Notes: a model not told the origin generated them from the sequence alone. Numbered from the stretch's first letter, positions 7,405 through 16,870 are shown. The stretch is 54,405 bases of DNA from JBGQOJ01 sp052119585 (GCF_052119585.1 NZ_JBGQOJ010000022.1:1-54405); one strand, 5' to 3'. Program-made: numbers and translations.

Positions 7405-9621
7405 ATGGGACCTGCGCATGCGACTATTTACGCTCATAGCGTTGAAGGGCGACCTGTCTTAGAATGGGAAACGCTTGAAGAGCACGCACATGCTGTTGCA
7501 GCACGCGCAGCGCTGTTCGCCACGCCGTTTGGCGGGACGCAGGCTGCAAACTTGCTCGGATTGGTCCATGATCTGGGCAAAATGAAACCCCGGTTTCAGG
7601 CGAAGCTCATGGGTGTGCAGAATGGCGAACCGCATAGCGCTGAGGGTGCGCAGCTATTGCAGCGACGCTTTGGTCCGTTGCTGGCCGCTTGCGTGGCGGG
7701 GCATCATTCCGGCCTGCCAGATATTGCAGAGATGATCCAACGGTTGGCCGTGGTACCAGATCCGGTGCTGCCGGATTGGTTGCTCCTGCCTGATACGCTG
7801 GTGCCCTTCGGGCCTCTAACTGGAGCGCCGGCCCATTTCACGGTCCAGTTTGCAATCCGCATGTTGTTCTCCTGCCTTGTCGATGCCGATGAGGTCGAAA
7901 CGGCCGCCTTTTATGACAGAATTGAAGGGCGCGCGGTCAGTCGTGTGCCTGCGGTCATCACGCAGGGCCATCAGCGTTCCTTTAACGCTCATATCGCGGG
8001 GTTTTCGGAGGCAGCAGGGCCTGTTAACCAATTGCGTGCTGAAATCCTGTCTTATGCTCGCGCACAGGCAGCACAGGTCCCCGGCCTGTTCACTCTGACT
8101 GTGCCGACGGGAGGCGGCAAGACGCTAACCTCGCTGGGTTTTGCGCTGGATCATGCTTTACTGTACGGGATGGACCGGGTGATCCATGTAATCCCTTACA
8201 CCTCAATCGTAGAACAGACGGCGGATGTCTTCTCTGCCGTGCTGGGGTCTGATGAGGTGGTCGAACATCACTCTACCTTTGACTGGGACGGCGTGGACGA
8301 TGACGAGGACCTGCGCCGTCTGCGCCGTGTCACCCGTAACTGGGATGCGCCGGTTATAGTCACCACCGCGGTACAATTTTTTGAAAGCCTCTTCGCCGCG
8401 CGTAAGAAGCGCTGTGCGAAATTGCATAATCTAGCTCGCGCCGTGATCGTGATTGACGAGGCGCAGACGATGCCGCGCAAGCTGTTGCGCCCGTGTCTGG
8501 CTGCGATCACCGAACTCGCATGTCATTATGGTGCGACGGTGGTTCTGTCTACTGCCACGCAACCTGTGCTGACAAAGGAGGCGGGACTAAATGTGCCCGA
8601 GTCGCTGAAGAATGTCCGCGAACTAGCCCCTGATCCAAAGCGCCTCTATGCAGCGCTGCGCCGCACCAGGGTTGAAAACGTAGGCCCACTGGATGATGAC
8701 GCTTTGGTTGCACGCATCGCCGCCGCGCCGCAGGTGCTGGCGATTGTGAATAACCGTCGCCATGCTCGGGTATTGTTTGATCAGGTCAGATATCTTCCGG
8801 GGGCCTGCCATTTGAGCACTATGATGACGTCGCAGCACCGCCGCCATGTGCTGGCCGAGGTTCGCGCGCGTTTGCACGACATGCTACCTGTGCGACTGAT
8901 TTCGACCTCGCTGGTCGAGGCGGGAGTTGATGTGGATTTCCCGCTGGTGCTGCGTGCAGCAGCAGGCATCGATTCCATCGCGCAGGCTGCTGGGCGCTGT
9001 AACCGCGAAGGTCGGTTGGACAGCTTGGGTGAAGTGATTGTATTTACTCCAACATCCGAAGGTGCCTCCCCTCCCGAAGAAGTGCGGCAGATGGCACAGA
9101 TCGGTACGGAAATACTGGCGGCGCATAAAGATGACCCGTTGGCCGAAGCTGCTGTCGCGGATTATTTCCGTGCGTTGTTTTGGCGCCAAGGCCATGAGGC
9201 GTTGGATGCAGCACAGGTTGATCTGCAAGATGCCACAAAGACTGGGATTATGAAAGAAATCTCGGAATCTGGTGATCAGTGTCATTTTCGTTTCGCCAAG
9301 ATCGCTCATGCTTTTCGTATGATAGACGATGCGCAGGCCCCAGTTATTGTACGTGGTGGGCGCTGGGGAATCTCTGATGATCTGTTGCGCGATCTTACCC
9401 ACGCTACCGGCACTGGCGGAATTGCACGTGCGCTGCAGCCATTTGTTGTCAGCCTACCGCATCACATCCGCCGCGCGCTAGAAACCAGCCGCGCTGCTAG
9501 TCTTTGGCGCGAAGATCTGTTCGGGCGTGAGTTTCTGTTACTGGACAGTCAGGACATATACGATGACAACGCCGGGATGCGTATGGATCGATTTGAAGAA
9601 CTTGGGTTCATGAAAGGTTAG
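7405..9621 (+). CDS. cas3: CRISPR-associated helicase-nuclease Cas3 (type I-C)
   Basis: The effector nuclease-helicase recruited by Cascade to degrade target DNA. The N-terminal HD nuclease domain shows LLGLVHDLGKMKPRF (metal-binding His-Asp near residues 55-56) and VAGHHSG. The superfamily 2 helicase follows with Walker A VPTGGGKT (about residue 233), a DEAQ box VIVIDEAQTMP (about 351), LSTATQP as motif III, and SLVEAGVDVDFP plus QAAGRCNREG as motifs V and VI. Length (738 residues) fits Cas3 of type I-C. Three in-frame starts exist (GTG 7390, ATG 7396, ATG 7405); the last has AAGGTGAGG about nine bases upstream and is preferred. A gap of about 100 bases separates it from cas5c; the remaining cas genes overlap or nearly so. 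Confidence 0.95.
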   Translation: MGPAHATIYAHSVEGRPVLEWETLEEHAHAVAARAALFATPFGGTQAANLLGLVHDLGKMKPRFQAKLMGVQNGEPHSAEGAQLLQRRFGPLLAACVAGHHSGLPDIAEMIQRLAVVPDPVLPDWLLLPDTLVPFGPLTGAPAHFTVQFAIRMLFSCLVDADEVETAAFYDRIEGRAVSRVPAVITQGHQRSFNAHIAGFSEAAGPVNQLRAEILSYARAQAAQVPGLFTLTVPTGGGKTLTSLGFALDHALLYGMDRVIHVIPYTSIVEQTADVFSAVLGSDEVVEHHSTFDWDGVDDDEDLRRLRRVTRNWDAPVIVTTAVQFFESLFAARKKRCAKLHNLARAVIVIDEAQTMPRKLLRPCLAAITELACHYGATVVLSTATQPVLTKEAGLNVPESLKNVRELAPDPKRLYAALRRTRVENVGPLDDDALVARIAAAPQVLAIVNNRRHARVLFDQVRYLPGACHLSTMMTSQHRRHVLAEVRARLHDMLPVRLISTSLVEAGVDVDFPLVLRAAAGIDSIAQAAGRCNREGRLDSLGEVIVFTPTSEGASPPEEVRQMAQIGTEILAAHKDDPLAEAAVADYFRALFWRQGHEALDAAQVDLQDATKTGIMKEISESGDQCHFRFAKIAHAFRMIDDAQAPVIVRGGRWGISDDLLRDLTHATGTGGIARALQPFVVSLPHHIRRALETSRAASLWREDLFGREFLLLDSQDIYDDNAGMRMDRFEELGFMKG

Positions 9622-9723
9622 GCGCATCTATTAGGGCAACGCCAAAAACATTTTTCAATAGCGGGCGCATATTCTTATTGCGTTATTGTCGATGTGGCTT
9701 AGCGTAAATGCAACTTTAAAGTG

Positions 9724-10407
9724 ATGTTAGGCCAGCTCATTTCTTACGGTATCAAATTACATGTCTGGGGCGACTACGCCTGTTTTACCCGCCCGGAAAT
9801 GAAGGTGGAAAGGGTGTCTTATGATGTCATGACTCCTTCCGCTGCGCGTGGTGTTTTGGAGGCGATTCACTGGAAACCTGCCGTCATTTGGGTGATTGAT
9901 CGGATCCATGTCCTAAAGCCAGTCCGCTTTGAAAACATCCGTCGTAACGAGGTCGGGGCCAAAGTATCCGACCGCAATGCCCGCGCCGCGCAACGCAACG
10001 GTGATTTGTCCACCCTTGGTATGGACGTCACTGCCGAACGCCAGCAACGCGCCATGCTCGCCCTGCGGGATGTTTCTTACGGGATCGAGGCGCATTTCGA
10101 GATGACGGCAAAAGCCGGACCCGGCGACAACCCGGCCAAACATCGCGATATGTTTCTGCGCCGCGCCGCAAAGGGTCAATGCTTTCACCGTCCCTGCCTG
10201 GGGATGCGTGAATTTGCGGCTGATTTCGAGGCGGTGGAGGACTTCCCCGAAACCACCCTGTCGCCGGAGGCCCGCACCCGCGATCTGGGCTGGATGCTCT
10301 ATGACATCAATTATGACAATGACCGCAGTTCAGCGTTTTTCCATGCCACGATGGAAAACGGGGTCATTGATGTCGCCAATGCGGTGCGCAAGGGGTTGGC
10401 CACATGA
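9724..10407 (+). CDS. cas5c: Cas5c (Cas5d) crRNA-processing Cascade subunit
   Basis: In type I-C systems, which lack Cas6, Cas5c cuts the repeat hairpin of the pre-crRNA and then stays on the 5' handle. The opening YGIKLHVWGDYACFTRPEMK and SYDVMTPSAARGVLEAIHWK are hallmark Cas5c sequence. Likely active-site residues are Tyr33 in VSYDV and the Lys139-His140 pair in PAKHRDMF, equivalent to the Tyr, Lys and His studied in Bacillus Cas5d. The length of 227 residues is normal. No strong Shine-Dalgarno is visible; GTG 9721 and ATG 9724 are adjacent options. It overlaps cas8c by four bases. Confidence 0.94.
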   Translation: MLGQLISYGIKLHVWGDYACFTRPEMKVERVSYDVMTPSAARGVLEAIHWKPAVIWVIDRIHVLKPVRFENIRRNEVGAKVSDRNARAAQRNGDLSTLGMDVTAERQQRAMLALRDVSYGIEAHFEMTAKAGPGDNPAKHRDMFLRRAAKGQCFHRPCLGMREFAADFEAVEDFPETTLSPEARTRDLGWMLYDINYDNDRSSAFFHATMENGVIDVANAVRKGLAT

Positions 10408-12242
10408 CGATTTTGGCCGAACTTGCTGCGCTCTATGATCGGATGCCCGACCTGCCGCGCCCCGGCTATTCGCGCGAGGCGATCGGGGGTGAGGTTGTTC
10501 TGGCCCCGGATGGGTCGGTGGTGGAAATGAATGTACTCGCGGCACCCGATGAAAAGGGCAAGCTGCGGCCAAGGCGCATGGATGTTCCAGCGGCAGCAAA
10601 ACGAGCGTCAGGGATTCTTCCCAACCTGTTTTGGGACAAATCGGCCTATGTGCTGGGGGTTGTGGCTGCGACGGGTGCCGATGGTAAACCGCTGTCGGAT
10701 GATCTGGGCAATCCTGTGCCGGGGCAGGGGAAGCGTACGGCACAGGAACACGCCGCCTTCAGTGCCGAGCACATCGAACTGTTGTTAGGGGCCGATGCGC
10801 CCGCGCTTGTTGCGCTGTGCCGGTTCCTTGAGGGTTGGACGTGGGAAGAATTTGCCGCGCGGTTCTATGACACGGGTCTGTTGGACGCCAATCTGGTGTT
10901 TCGGATGGCGGGCGATAGCCGCTTTATCCATCAGGTGCCCGAGGCCGCAGCCCTGCTCGGGCGCGCCGATGGGGAGGGTCCGATCTGTCTTGTGACGGGA
11001 GAACCTGCGCCTGTTGCCCGGCTGCATCCGTCGATCAAAGGCGTGATGGGCGCGCAGAGTTCCGGGGCTTCACTCGTGTCATTCAATGACCTTGCCTATG
11101 AATCCCATGGCAAGAAACAGGGCGAGAACGCGCCGGTGTCCGAGGCCGCGACCTTTGCTTATGGTACAGCGCTCAATGCGCTTTTGACGCGCGGATCGGG
11201 GCAGAGTCTGCGGATCGGTGATGCGACGGTCGTGTTCTGGGTGGAAGCAGGCACGCCGAAAGCAACTATTGCTGCGACATCGCTATTCAGCGCCGCACTC
11301 GCCCCGGATTCGGAAGATGCCAATACCGCCCGCAACAAACTGGCCGGGGAACTGACCGCCATCGCGCAGGGCCGCTGGGCCGAAGCGCCGGATTACGATC
11401 CTGAAACCAAAGTCTTTGTGCTGGGCCTCGCCCCAAATGCTGCGCGCCTGTCGGTGCGTTTCTGGCATCCGGGGCGGTTGCAGGATTTTGCTGCCCGCAT
11501 AGCCACTTTCTGGGACGAGCTTCAGATCATCCCTTCGCCTTGGGTCGGGCGCGACGGAACAGAACGCCCGCCCGCCGCATGGCGATTGCTTTATGAAGTT
11601 GCGGCACTCAGCGAGGCCAAGAATATCCCGCCGCTGTTGGGCGGTGCGCTGATGCGTGCGGTGCTGACGGGAGCGGATTACCCCCGAATGCTGCTGTCTG
11701 GAGTGATTGGCCGGTTGCGGGTCGAAGGAACGCCGCCTGACCGCTTTTCCGACGGTCGCCGCGCCGCGATCATCCGTGCCATTCTGACACGCAATACCAA
11801 AGAGGAGGTGCCCATGGCGCTGGACGAGACTTCAAAAGACCCCGCCTATGTATTGGGCCGCCTGTTCGGCACTTTCACCTATGCCGAACGCAGCTATGCC
11901 GACCGAGGGGCGACGATCCGCGATAAGTACATGGGCGGTGCTTCGGCCACCCCAGCACGGATTTTTCCGGTGCTGATGAAGGGCTATGAACACAACCGAG
12001 CGGGCCTAGCCAAGGCGGGTGGACAAAAGGTTGGTGCGGGGATCAAGGCGGAAAAAGCCGTGGCGGCCATTCTGGCGTTGCTGCCTGGTGGCGGCGAACT
12101 GCCAGCATCGCTGCCATTGGAAGACCAAGGGCGGTTCTTTGTCGGATTCTACCATCAGCTTTCTGCATTTTATGCCAAAGCCGAGGATGCCGTTGATGAA
12201 GCGCTTATTGATAATGAAGATACAGAAGGGGCGAACACATGA
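10404..12242 (+). CDS. cas8c: Cas8c (Csd1), large Cascade subunit of type I-C
   Basis: A 612-residue Csd1 protein, the subunit expected to recognise the PAM and open the target DNA. Family features are the N-terminal LAALYDRMPDLPRPGYSREA, LFWDKSAYVLGV, and the stretch GVMGAQSSGASLVSFNDLAY with ESHGKKQGENAPVS. Helical C-terminal sequence with DPAYVLGRLFGTFTYAE closes the protein. It overlaps cas5c (ATGA) and cas7c (ATGA). The last 142 codons probably also encode a separate small subunit from an internal start (see cas11c). Family assignment rests on these motifs, length and gene order. Confidence 0.94.
   Translation: MTILAELAALYDRMPDLPRPGYSREAIGGEVVLAPDGSVVEMNVLAAPDEKGKLRPRRMDVPAAAKRASGILPNLFWDKSAYVLGVVAATGADGKPLSDDLGNPVPGQGKRTAQEHAAFSAEHIELLLGADAPALVALCRFLEGWTWEEFAARFYDTGLLDANLVFRMAGDSRFIHQVPEAAALLGRADGEGPICLVTGEPAPVARLHPSIKGVMGAQSSGASLVSFNDLAYESHGKKQGENAPVSEAATFAYGTALNALLTRGSGQSLRIGDATVVFWVEAGTPKATIAATSLFSAALAPDSEDANTARNKLAGELTAIAQGRWAEAPDYDPETKVFVLGLAPNAARLSVRFWHPGRLQDFAARIATFWDELQIIPSPWVGRDGTERPPAAWRLLYEVAALSEAKNIPPLLGGALMRAVLTGADYPRMLLSGVIGRLRVEGTPPDRFSDGRRAAIIRAILTRNTKEEVPMALDETSKDPAYVLGRLFGTFTYAERSYADRGATIRDKYMGGASATPARIFPVLMKGYEHNRAGLAKAGGQKVGAGIKAEKAVAAILALLPGGGELPASLPLEDQGRFFVGFYHQLSAFYAKAEDAVDEALIDNEDTEGANT
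11814..12242 (+). CDS. cas11c: Putative Cas11c small subunit from an internal start in cas8c
   Basis: An in-frame ATG (codon 471 of cas8c) is preceded by AGAGGAGGTGCCC, a very strong Shine-Dalgarno at good spacing and better than that of most genuine starts in the operon. The product, beginning MALDETSKDPAYV, has 142 residues and is helical. In the characterised Desulfovibrio vulgaris type I-C system a Cas11c small subunit of this kind is made from an internal start in cas8c and lines the Cascade belly. Sequence shows the site and reading frame; that it is used here is an inference from family knowledge. Confidence 0.8.
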   Translation: MALDETSKDPAYVLGRLFGTFTYAERSYADRGATIRDKYMGGASATPARIFPVLMKGYEHNRAGLAKAGGQKVGAGIKAEKAVAAILALLPGGGELPASLPLEDQGRFFVGFYHQLSAFYAKAEDAVDEALIDNEDTEGANT

Positions 12243-13141
12243 CTGCCGTGACCAATCGCTATGATTTCGTTCTTTTCTTCGATGTCGAGAATGGCAACCC
12301 GAACGGCGATCCAGATGCAGGGAACCTGCCGCGCATGGACCCTGAAACCTCGCAGGGGTTGGTCACGGATGTTTCGTTAAAACGCAAATTGCGAAACTAT
12401 GTCGCCGAGGCGAAAGGCGACACACCCGGCCATGCCATCTATATGCAGGATGGCGCGGTGCTGAACCGCCAGCACGCCTTGGCATATGACGCCGCCGGGC
12501 TGAAGTCCGAATCCAAGAAAAAGCCCAAAAAGGTTGAGGATGCCGAGGCGATCACCGCATGGATGTGCGCGAATTTTTGGGACATCCGCACCTTTGGTGC
12601 CGTCATGACCACCGAGGTAAATGCTGGTCAGGTGCGAGGCCCGGTGCAACTGACCTTTGCCCGCTCGGTGGAGCCAATCATGCCGTTGGAGGTTTCAATC
12701 ACCCGATCCTCTGTGACCAACGAAAAGGACGTCGAAAAAGAACGCACCATGGGCCGCAAACATCTGGTGCCTTACGGTCTTTACCGCGCGCATGGCTTTA
12801 TCAACGCCAATCTGGCCGGGCGCACTGGATTTTCCGAAGATGATCTGGGGCTGCTTTGGGATGGGTTCCGTGACATGTTTGAACATGACCGTTCCGCAGC
12901 ACGCGGCATGATGGCTGCACGTCGGCTGATCGCGTTCCGTCATGATAGCGCCTTAGGTAATGCGCAGGCCCATAAGCTGTTTGACCGCGTCACCGTGCAG
13001 CGTGCCCATAAAGGCGACACCCTGCCGATCGGCGATGATCGCACCCATAACTGGCCGGTGGCCCGTGCTTTCACTGATTATGCGATTCGGCTGGATGAAA
13101 CGGACCTGCCCGAGGGGATAACGATCGTTGACCCTTTCTGA
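12239..13141 (+). CDS. cas7c: Cas7c (Csd2), Cascade backbone subunit
   Basis: A 300-residue Csd2-type Cas7, the RAMP-fold subunit that polymerises along the crRNA spacer. Signature sequence includes YDFVLFFDVENGNPNGDPDA and DPETSQGLVTDVSLKRKLRN near the N-terminus, FGAVMTTEVNAGQVRGPVQL in the middle, and HLVPYGLYRAHGFINA. Length is typical. It overlaps cas8c by four bases and its end overlaps the proposed TTG start of cas4 by 14 bases, so the stoichiometrically major subunit lies in the middle of a tightly packed operon. Confidence 0.96.
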   Translation: MTAVTNRYDFVLFFDVENGNPNGDPDAGNLPRMDPETSQGLVTDVSLKRKLRNYVAEAKGDTPGHAIYMQDGAVLNRQHALAYDAAGLKSESKKKPKKVEDAEAITAWMCANFWDIRTFGAVMTTEVNAGQVRGPVQLTFARSVEPIMPLEVSITRSSVTNEKDVEKERTMGRKHLVPYGLYRAHGFINANLAGRTGFSEDDLGLLWDGFRDMFEHDRSAARGMMAARRLIAFRHDSALGNAQAHKLFDRVTVQRAHKGDTLPIGDDRTHNWPVARAFTDYAIRLDETDLPEGITIVDPF

Positions 13142-13760
13142 AGCGGACGAGTCGCTTCCCTTGTCGGCCTTGCAACATTGGTTGTTCTGCCCCCGGCAGT
13201 GCGCCCTGATTCATATCGAGCGTGTCTGGGCAGAAAACCAGTTTACCGCCGAAGGCCGCGTGTTGCATGAACGCGCCGATGCAGGCCAACCCGAAAGCCG
13301 TGATGGCATCCGCATCCTGCGGGCCGTGCAGATCGCCTCATTGCGCCACAGTCTGCACGGTGTCGCCGATGTGGTGGAACTGCGGGGCGGGGTGCCTTAT
13401 CCAGTCGAATACAAACGCGGCCGCCCAAAGACGCATCGCGCAGATGAGGTGCAGCTTTGCGCTCAAGCGCTCTGTCTGGAGGAAATGACTGGGCATGCTG
13501 TGCCCGAAGGCGCGCTGTACTACGGCACCGCCCGGCGGCGCAAGATCATCCACCTCGACGCCAGCTTGCGTGCCCTTACGTTGGACATCGCGGAGGAGAT
13601 CCGCACCGGCATCACCACTGGCAGCTTGCCATCGCCAGTGTTCGAGGCCCGGCGCTGTGGCGCCTGTTCTATGCAGGAGCTTTGCCGTCCTGCTGCCCGG
13701 CGCAATCTGGGGCAGAGGTGGATGATGGACCATATTGACCGGGCAGGGGTGCCGGAATGA
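13128..13760 (+). CDS. cas4: Cas4 adaptation nuclease (4Fe-4S, RecB-like)
   Basis: A 210-residue Cas4, which trims prespacers and helps choose PAM-containing fragments with Cas1-Cas2. The Fe-S cysteines are Cys21 (FCPRQ) and Cys177, Cys180, Cys186 (RRCGACSMQELC). The RecB-type nuclease residues are His47 (GRVLHERAD), Asp81 (GVADVVEL), and Glu94 with Lys96 (PVEYKRGR). No ATG exists near the expected N-terminus; the frame opens with TTG at 13128 inside the cas7c end, so translation is probably coupled. It overlaps cas1 by four bases. Confidence 0.94.
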   Translation: MTLSEADESLPLSALQHWLFCPRQCALIHIERVWAENQFTAEGRVLHERADAGQPESRDGIRILRAVQIASLRHSLHGVADVVELRGGVPYPVEYKRGRPKTHRADEVQLCAQALCLEEMTGHAVPEGALYYGTARRRKIIHLDASLRALTLDIAEEIRTGITTGSLPSPVFEARRCGACSMQELCRPAARRNLGQRWMMDHIDRAGVPE

Positions 13761-14785
13761 AAAAGCTGCTCAACACGCTCTATGTCACCAGCGAAGGTGC
13801 GTATCTGCGTAAGGATGGCGAAACCATCGCGGTTGATATCGAAGGCGTGTCCCGCGCCCGCGCACCGGCGCATCTGCTGGGGCAGATTATCTGTTTCGGT
13901 CAGGTGGCTGTCTCGCCCGCCTTGATGGGCTTCGCCGCCGAGGTGGGGATCACCATTTCCTTTCTGGCATATTCCGGCAAATTGCTTGCCCGTGTCGAGG
14001 GGCCGCAAACCGGCAATGTCCTGCTGCGCCGCGCCCAGCATGAGGCGACGAAAGCCGATGTCGCTCTACCAGTGGCCCGCGCCATCGTTGCAGCCAAGAT
14101 CGCCAACCAGCGCGCCGTGCTACGCCGGCATCTGCGCGATTATCCTGATGCGCCCGGAGTGGCGCAGGTAAATGTCAGCCAGTTGCGGCTGTCTGATGCC
14201 GCGCGCCATGCGCTGACGGCCCCTGATCTGGACATTTTGCGGGGGCAGGAAGGCGAGGCAGCACATGCCTATTGGACTGCATTTTCGGCGATGATCCGCA
14301 ATCCTGACCCGGTTTTCGTTTTTACTGGGCGCAACCGTCGCCCGCCGCGCGATGCGGTGAATGCCGTGTTATCATTCCTCTATGTATTAACCGCATTGGA
14401 TGCGCGCGCGGCCTGCGAAAGCCACGGCCTAGATCCGCAGATGGGGTTTTTGCACCGTGACCGGCCGGGGCGCATGTCGCTCGCGCTGGATCTGATGGAA
14501 GAGTTGCGCGCCCCACTGGCCGACCGCGTGTGTCTTAGCCTGATCAACCGCCGTCAGCTTGCCCCGTCAGACTTCCGCTCTGAGCCGACCGGGGCGGTTT
14601 TGCTGAATGATGCTGGTCGCGAAACCGTTTTGAAAGCGTATCAGGAACGTAAGCGCGCGGAATTGCGTCATGCTTGGCTGGACGAGCGGATCGCATTGGG
14701 ACTTGTCCCACAGGTGCAGGCGCAATTGCTGGCGAGACACCTACGCGGTGATATCGACATTTATCCCGCATGGATCTGGGGGTGA
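13757..14785 (+). CDS. cas1: Cas1 integrase (type I-C)
   Basis: A 342-residue Cas1, the metal-dependent integrase that inserts new spacers at the leader end together with Cas2. The N-terminal beta domain begins LLNTLYVTSEGAYLRKDGET. The catalytic triad is readable: Glu165 in RGQEGEAAHAYW, His233 in MGFLHRDRPGRM and Asp245 in SLALDLMEELR. All three are intact, so adaptation should be possible. It overlaps cas4 by ATGA and is followed by cas2 after four bases. Confidence 0.96.
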   Translation: MKKLLNTLYVTSEGAYLRKDGETIAVDIEGVSRARAPAHLLGQIICFGQVAVSPALMGFAAEVGITISFLAYSGKLLARVEGPQTGNVLLRRAQHEATKADVALPVARAIVAAKIANQRAVLRRHLRDYPDAPGVAQVNVSQLRLSDAARHALTAPDLDILRGQEGEAAHAYWTAFSAMIRNPDPVFVFTGRNRRPPRDAVNAVLSFLYVLTALDARAACESHGLDPQMGFLHRDRPGRMSLALDLMEELRAPLADRVCLSLINRRQLAPSDFRSEPTGAVLLNDAGRETVLKAYQERKRAELRHAWLDERIALGLVPQVQAQLLARHLRGDIDIYPAWIWG

Positions 14786-14789
14786 GATC

Positions 14790-15080
14790 ATGATGGTTCT
14801 AGTGACCTATGATGTCCGGACCGACAGCAAGGAGGGTAAAAGGCGGTTGCGCCGCGTGGCCCGTGCATGTGAGGATTGGGGGCAACGGGTTCAGTTTTCC
14901 GTCTTTGAATGCGATCTTGACCCCGCACAATGGACTGCACTGCGTGCCCGGTTGATCGGAATTATCAACCCTGAGACCGACTCGCTCCGATTCTATATGC
15001 TTGGAGCTGAATGGCGCAGACGGGTCGAACATATCGGCGCAAAGCCTGCAACTGACATGGATGGACTTCTGATATTTTGA
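14790..15080 (+). CDS. cas2: Cas2 adaptation protein
   Basis: A 96-residue Cas2 with the expected ferredoxin-like start MMVLVTYDVRTDSKEGKRRL; Asp near residue 8 is the conserved acidic residue. The middle shows VQFSVFECDL and LRFYMLG, also family-typical. The start ATG at 14790 is preceded by GGGGGTGAG; a longer upstream frame overlaps cas1 and is not used. It bridges two Cas1 dimers in spacer integration. It ends 168 bases before the first repeat. Confidence 0.95.
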   Translation: MMVLVTYDVRTDSKEGKRRLRRVARACEDWGQRVQFSVFECDLDPAQWTALRARLIGIINPETDSLRFYMLGAEWRRRVEHIGAKPATDMDGLLIF

Positions 15081-15248
15081 TTTGCGAACCTGTAGCACAC
15101 GTTGTTGCGCTGGCATGTTCGCAACCCAAGTTATATTGGGGTTTTGAGGCCATTGAACGATGCAAAGCGTAAGTTTTGGCGCAGTGGACTGAAGGTTCGC
15201 AATAAGGCAGTGGTTTTAGAAGCTATTTCAAATTGTTAATAAGAGAGA
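15081..15248 (+). promoter_or_regulatory. CRISPR leader
   Basis: This 168-base gene-free stretch lies between cas2 and the first repeat and becomes AT-rich near the array. It contains GCGAACC (15084) and the complementary motif GTTCGCAA twice (near 15117 and 15192), possible protein-binding or pairing elements. By position it should hold the array promoter and the integration signals. Confidence 0.75.
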
Positions 15249-16795
15249 GTCGCCCCCATCACGGGGGCGTGGATCGAAACCCTGCCGCACGACGCCGTGC
15301 ACCAGCGCCAAATGTCGCCCCCATCACGGGGGCGTGGATCGAAACAGCGCCTCGCCGAGAGAGACGTGCGGTCAACGTCGTCGCCCCCATCACGGGGGCG
15401 TGGATCGAAACCTGTATCCCTTGAATTGAAAGTTCCCGATTATACGTCGCCCCCATCACGGGGGCGTGGATCGAAACCGCCTTCATACATCTCGACGAAG
15501 GCAGGCTTGAGGTCGCCCCCATCACGGGGGCGTGGATCGAAACTTGAAGTACCGATCAATCGTTGCGTACCGCATCTGTCGCCCCCATCACGGGGGCGTG
15601 GATCGAAACGCCGTAGGAGCCTTGTAATGGAACATAGCCATCCGTCGCCCCCATCACGGGGGCGTGGATCGAAACACGGATCGCGTGGCGACATGAACGC
15701 AGCCCTCGGTCGCCCCCATCACGGGGGCGTGGATCGAAACCCGTTTGCGTATTTGATATGACCAGCCTTGCGGGGGTCGCCCCCATCACGGGGGCGTGGA
15801 TCGAAACAATGACTTAGGCGTTAAATTTGCCCCAGACATAGGTCGCCCCCATCACGGGGGCGTGGATCGAAACTATCCCGATGCCGTTGCGGCCTAGGCG
15901 TTGGCAGGTCGCCCCCATCACGGGGGCGTGGATCGAAACAATCGCACCCGTCCACACAAGCAGGTTGCCAGCAGTCGCCCCCATCACGGGGGCGTGGATC
16001 GAAACGCCAAAGTCGAGCAGATCATGTCTATCTCGCTCGTCGCCCCCATCACGGGGGCGTGGATCGAAACTTATGCTCGCAAGATGGGCATTCCTTGCTT
16101 GTCCGTCGCCCCCATCACGGGGGCGTGGATCGAAACCAATTTGCAGCGGCGCTTGGGATGAACCCGAACGTCGCCCCCATCACGGGGGCGTGGATCGAAA
16201 CTCGTAATAGGGGCTTAGAAGCGCGGCGATGCGCCGTCGCCCCCATCACGGGGGCGTGGATCGAAACGAGTGTGAAGCCGTATGGCGTCCCAGATGCGGG
16301 TGTCGCCCCCATCACGGGGGCGTGGATCGAAACGCTATCCCATGCGCCTGCGCAGTGTGCGGCCTGCCGTCGCCCCCATCACGGGGGCGTGGATCGAAAC
16401 ATTGGATCACGCAGAACAGTTTGTGATACGCCGGGTCGCCCCCATCACGGGGGCGTGGATCGAAACTGTGAGCCTGTAGCCTGTGCCGCCCAGATTTGTG
16501 TCGCCCCCATCACGGGGGCGTGGATCGAAACACGAGAGGCGCACCCGTGGCCCGCTCTGCCCGTGGTCGCCCCCATCACGGGGGCGTGGATCGAAACTTG
16601 AATTGCTCCGCCGTCACACCGACAAGCGGCCGTCGCCCCCATCACGGGGGCGTGGATCGAAACCAGCGTCTCCCGCTCGATTGTGGCGATGCGGACCGTC
16701 GCCCCCATCACGGGGGCGTGGATCGAAACGCAATAGCGGCACCCATAACGGGCTGAAAACCCGGTCGCCCCCATCACGGGGGCGTGGATCGAAAC
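15249..16795 (+). CRISPR. Type I-C CRISPR array, 24 repeats and 23 spacers
   Basis: A 32-base repeat begins GTCGCCCCCATCACGGGGGC and ends GTGGATCGAAAC. It contains a perfect 7-base stem CGCCCCC/GGGGGCG with loop ATCAC and ends in the GAAAC typical of type I-C. I count 24 repeats, all apparently identical, starting at 15249, 15314, 15380, 15446 and so on to 16764. The 23 spacers are 33-35 bases, most of them 34. The leader lies on the cas2 side, so the newest spacers are at the left. No degenerate terminal repeat is seen at the distal end, and an insertion sequence starts 76 bases beyond it. All spacers differ by eye; their targets cannot be told without a search. Confidence 0.98.
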
Positions 16796-16870
16796 GAACA
16801 TTTAGCCCGTCATTGTGACGAGCGTAGGCAGGTCAACATGCGCATCCTTGCGATGGCAAACGAGCTATGA

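Noticed and set aside
15233..16818. Long open frames with repeated PPSRGRGSK or APITGAWIET peptides
   Set aside because: They are translations of the CRISPR repeat in several frames on both strands, without start signals.
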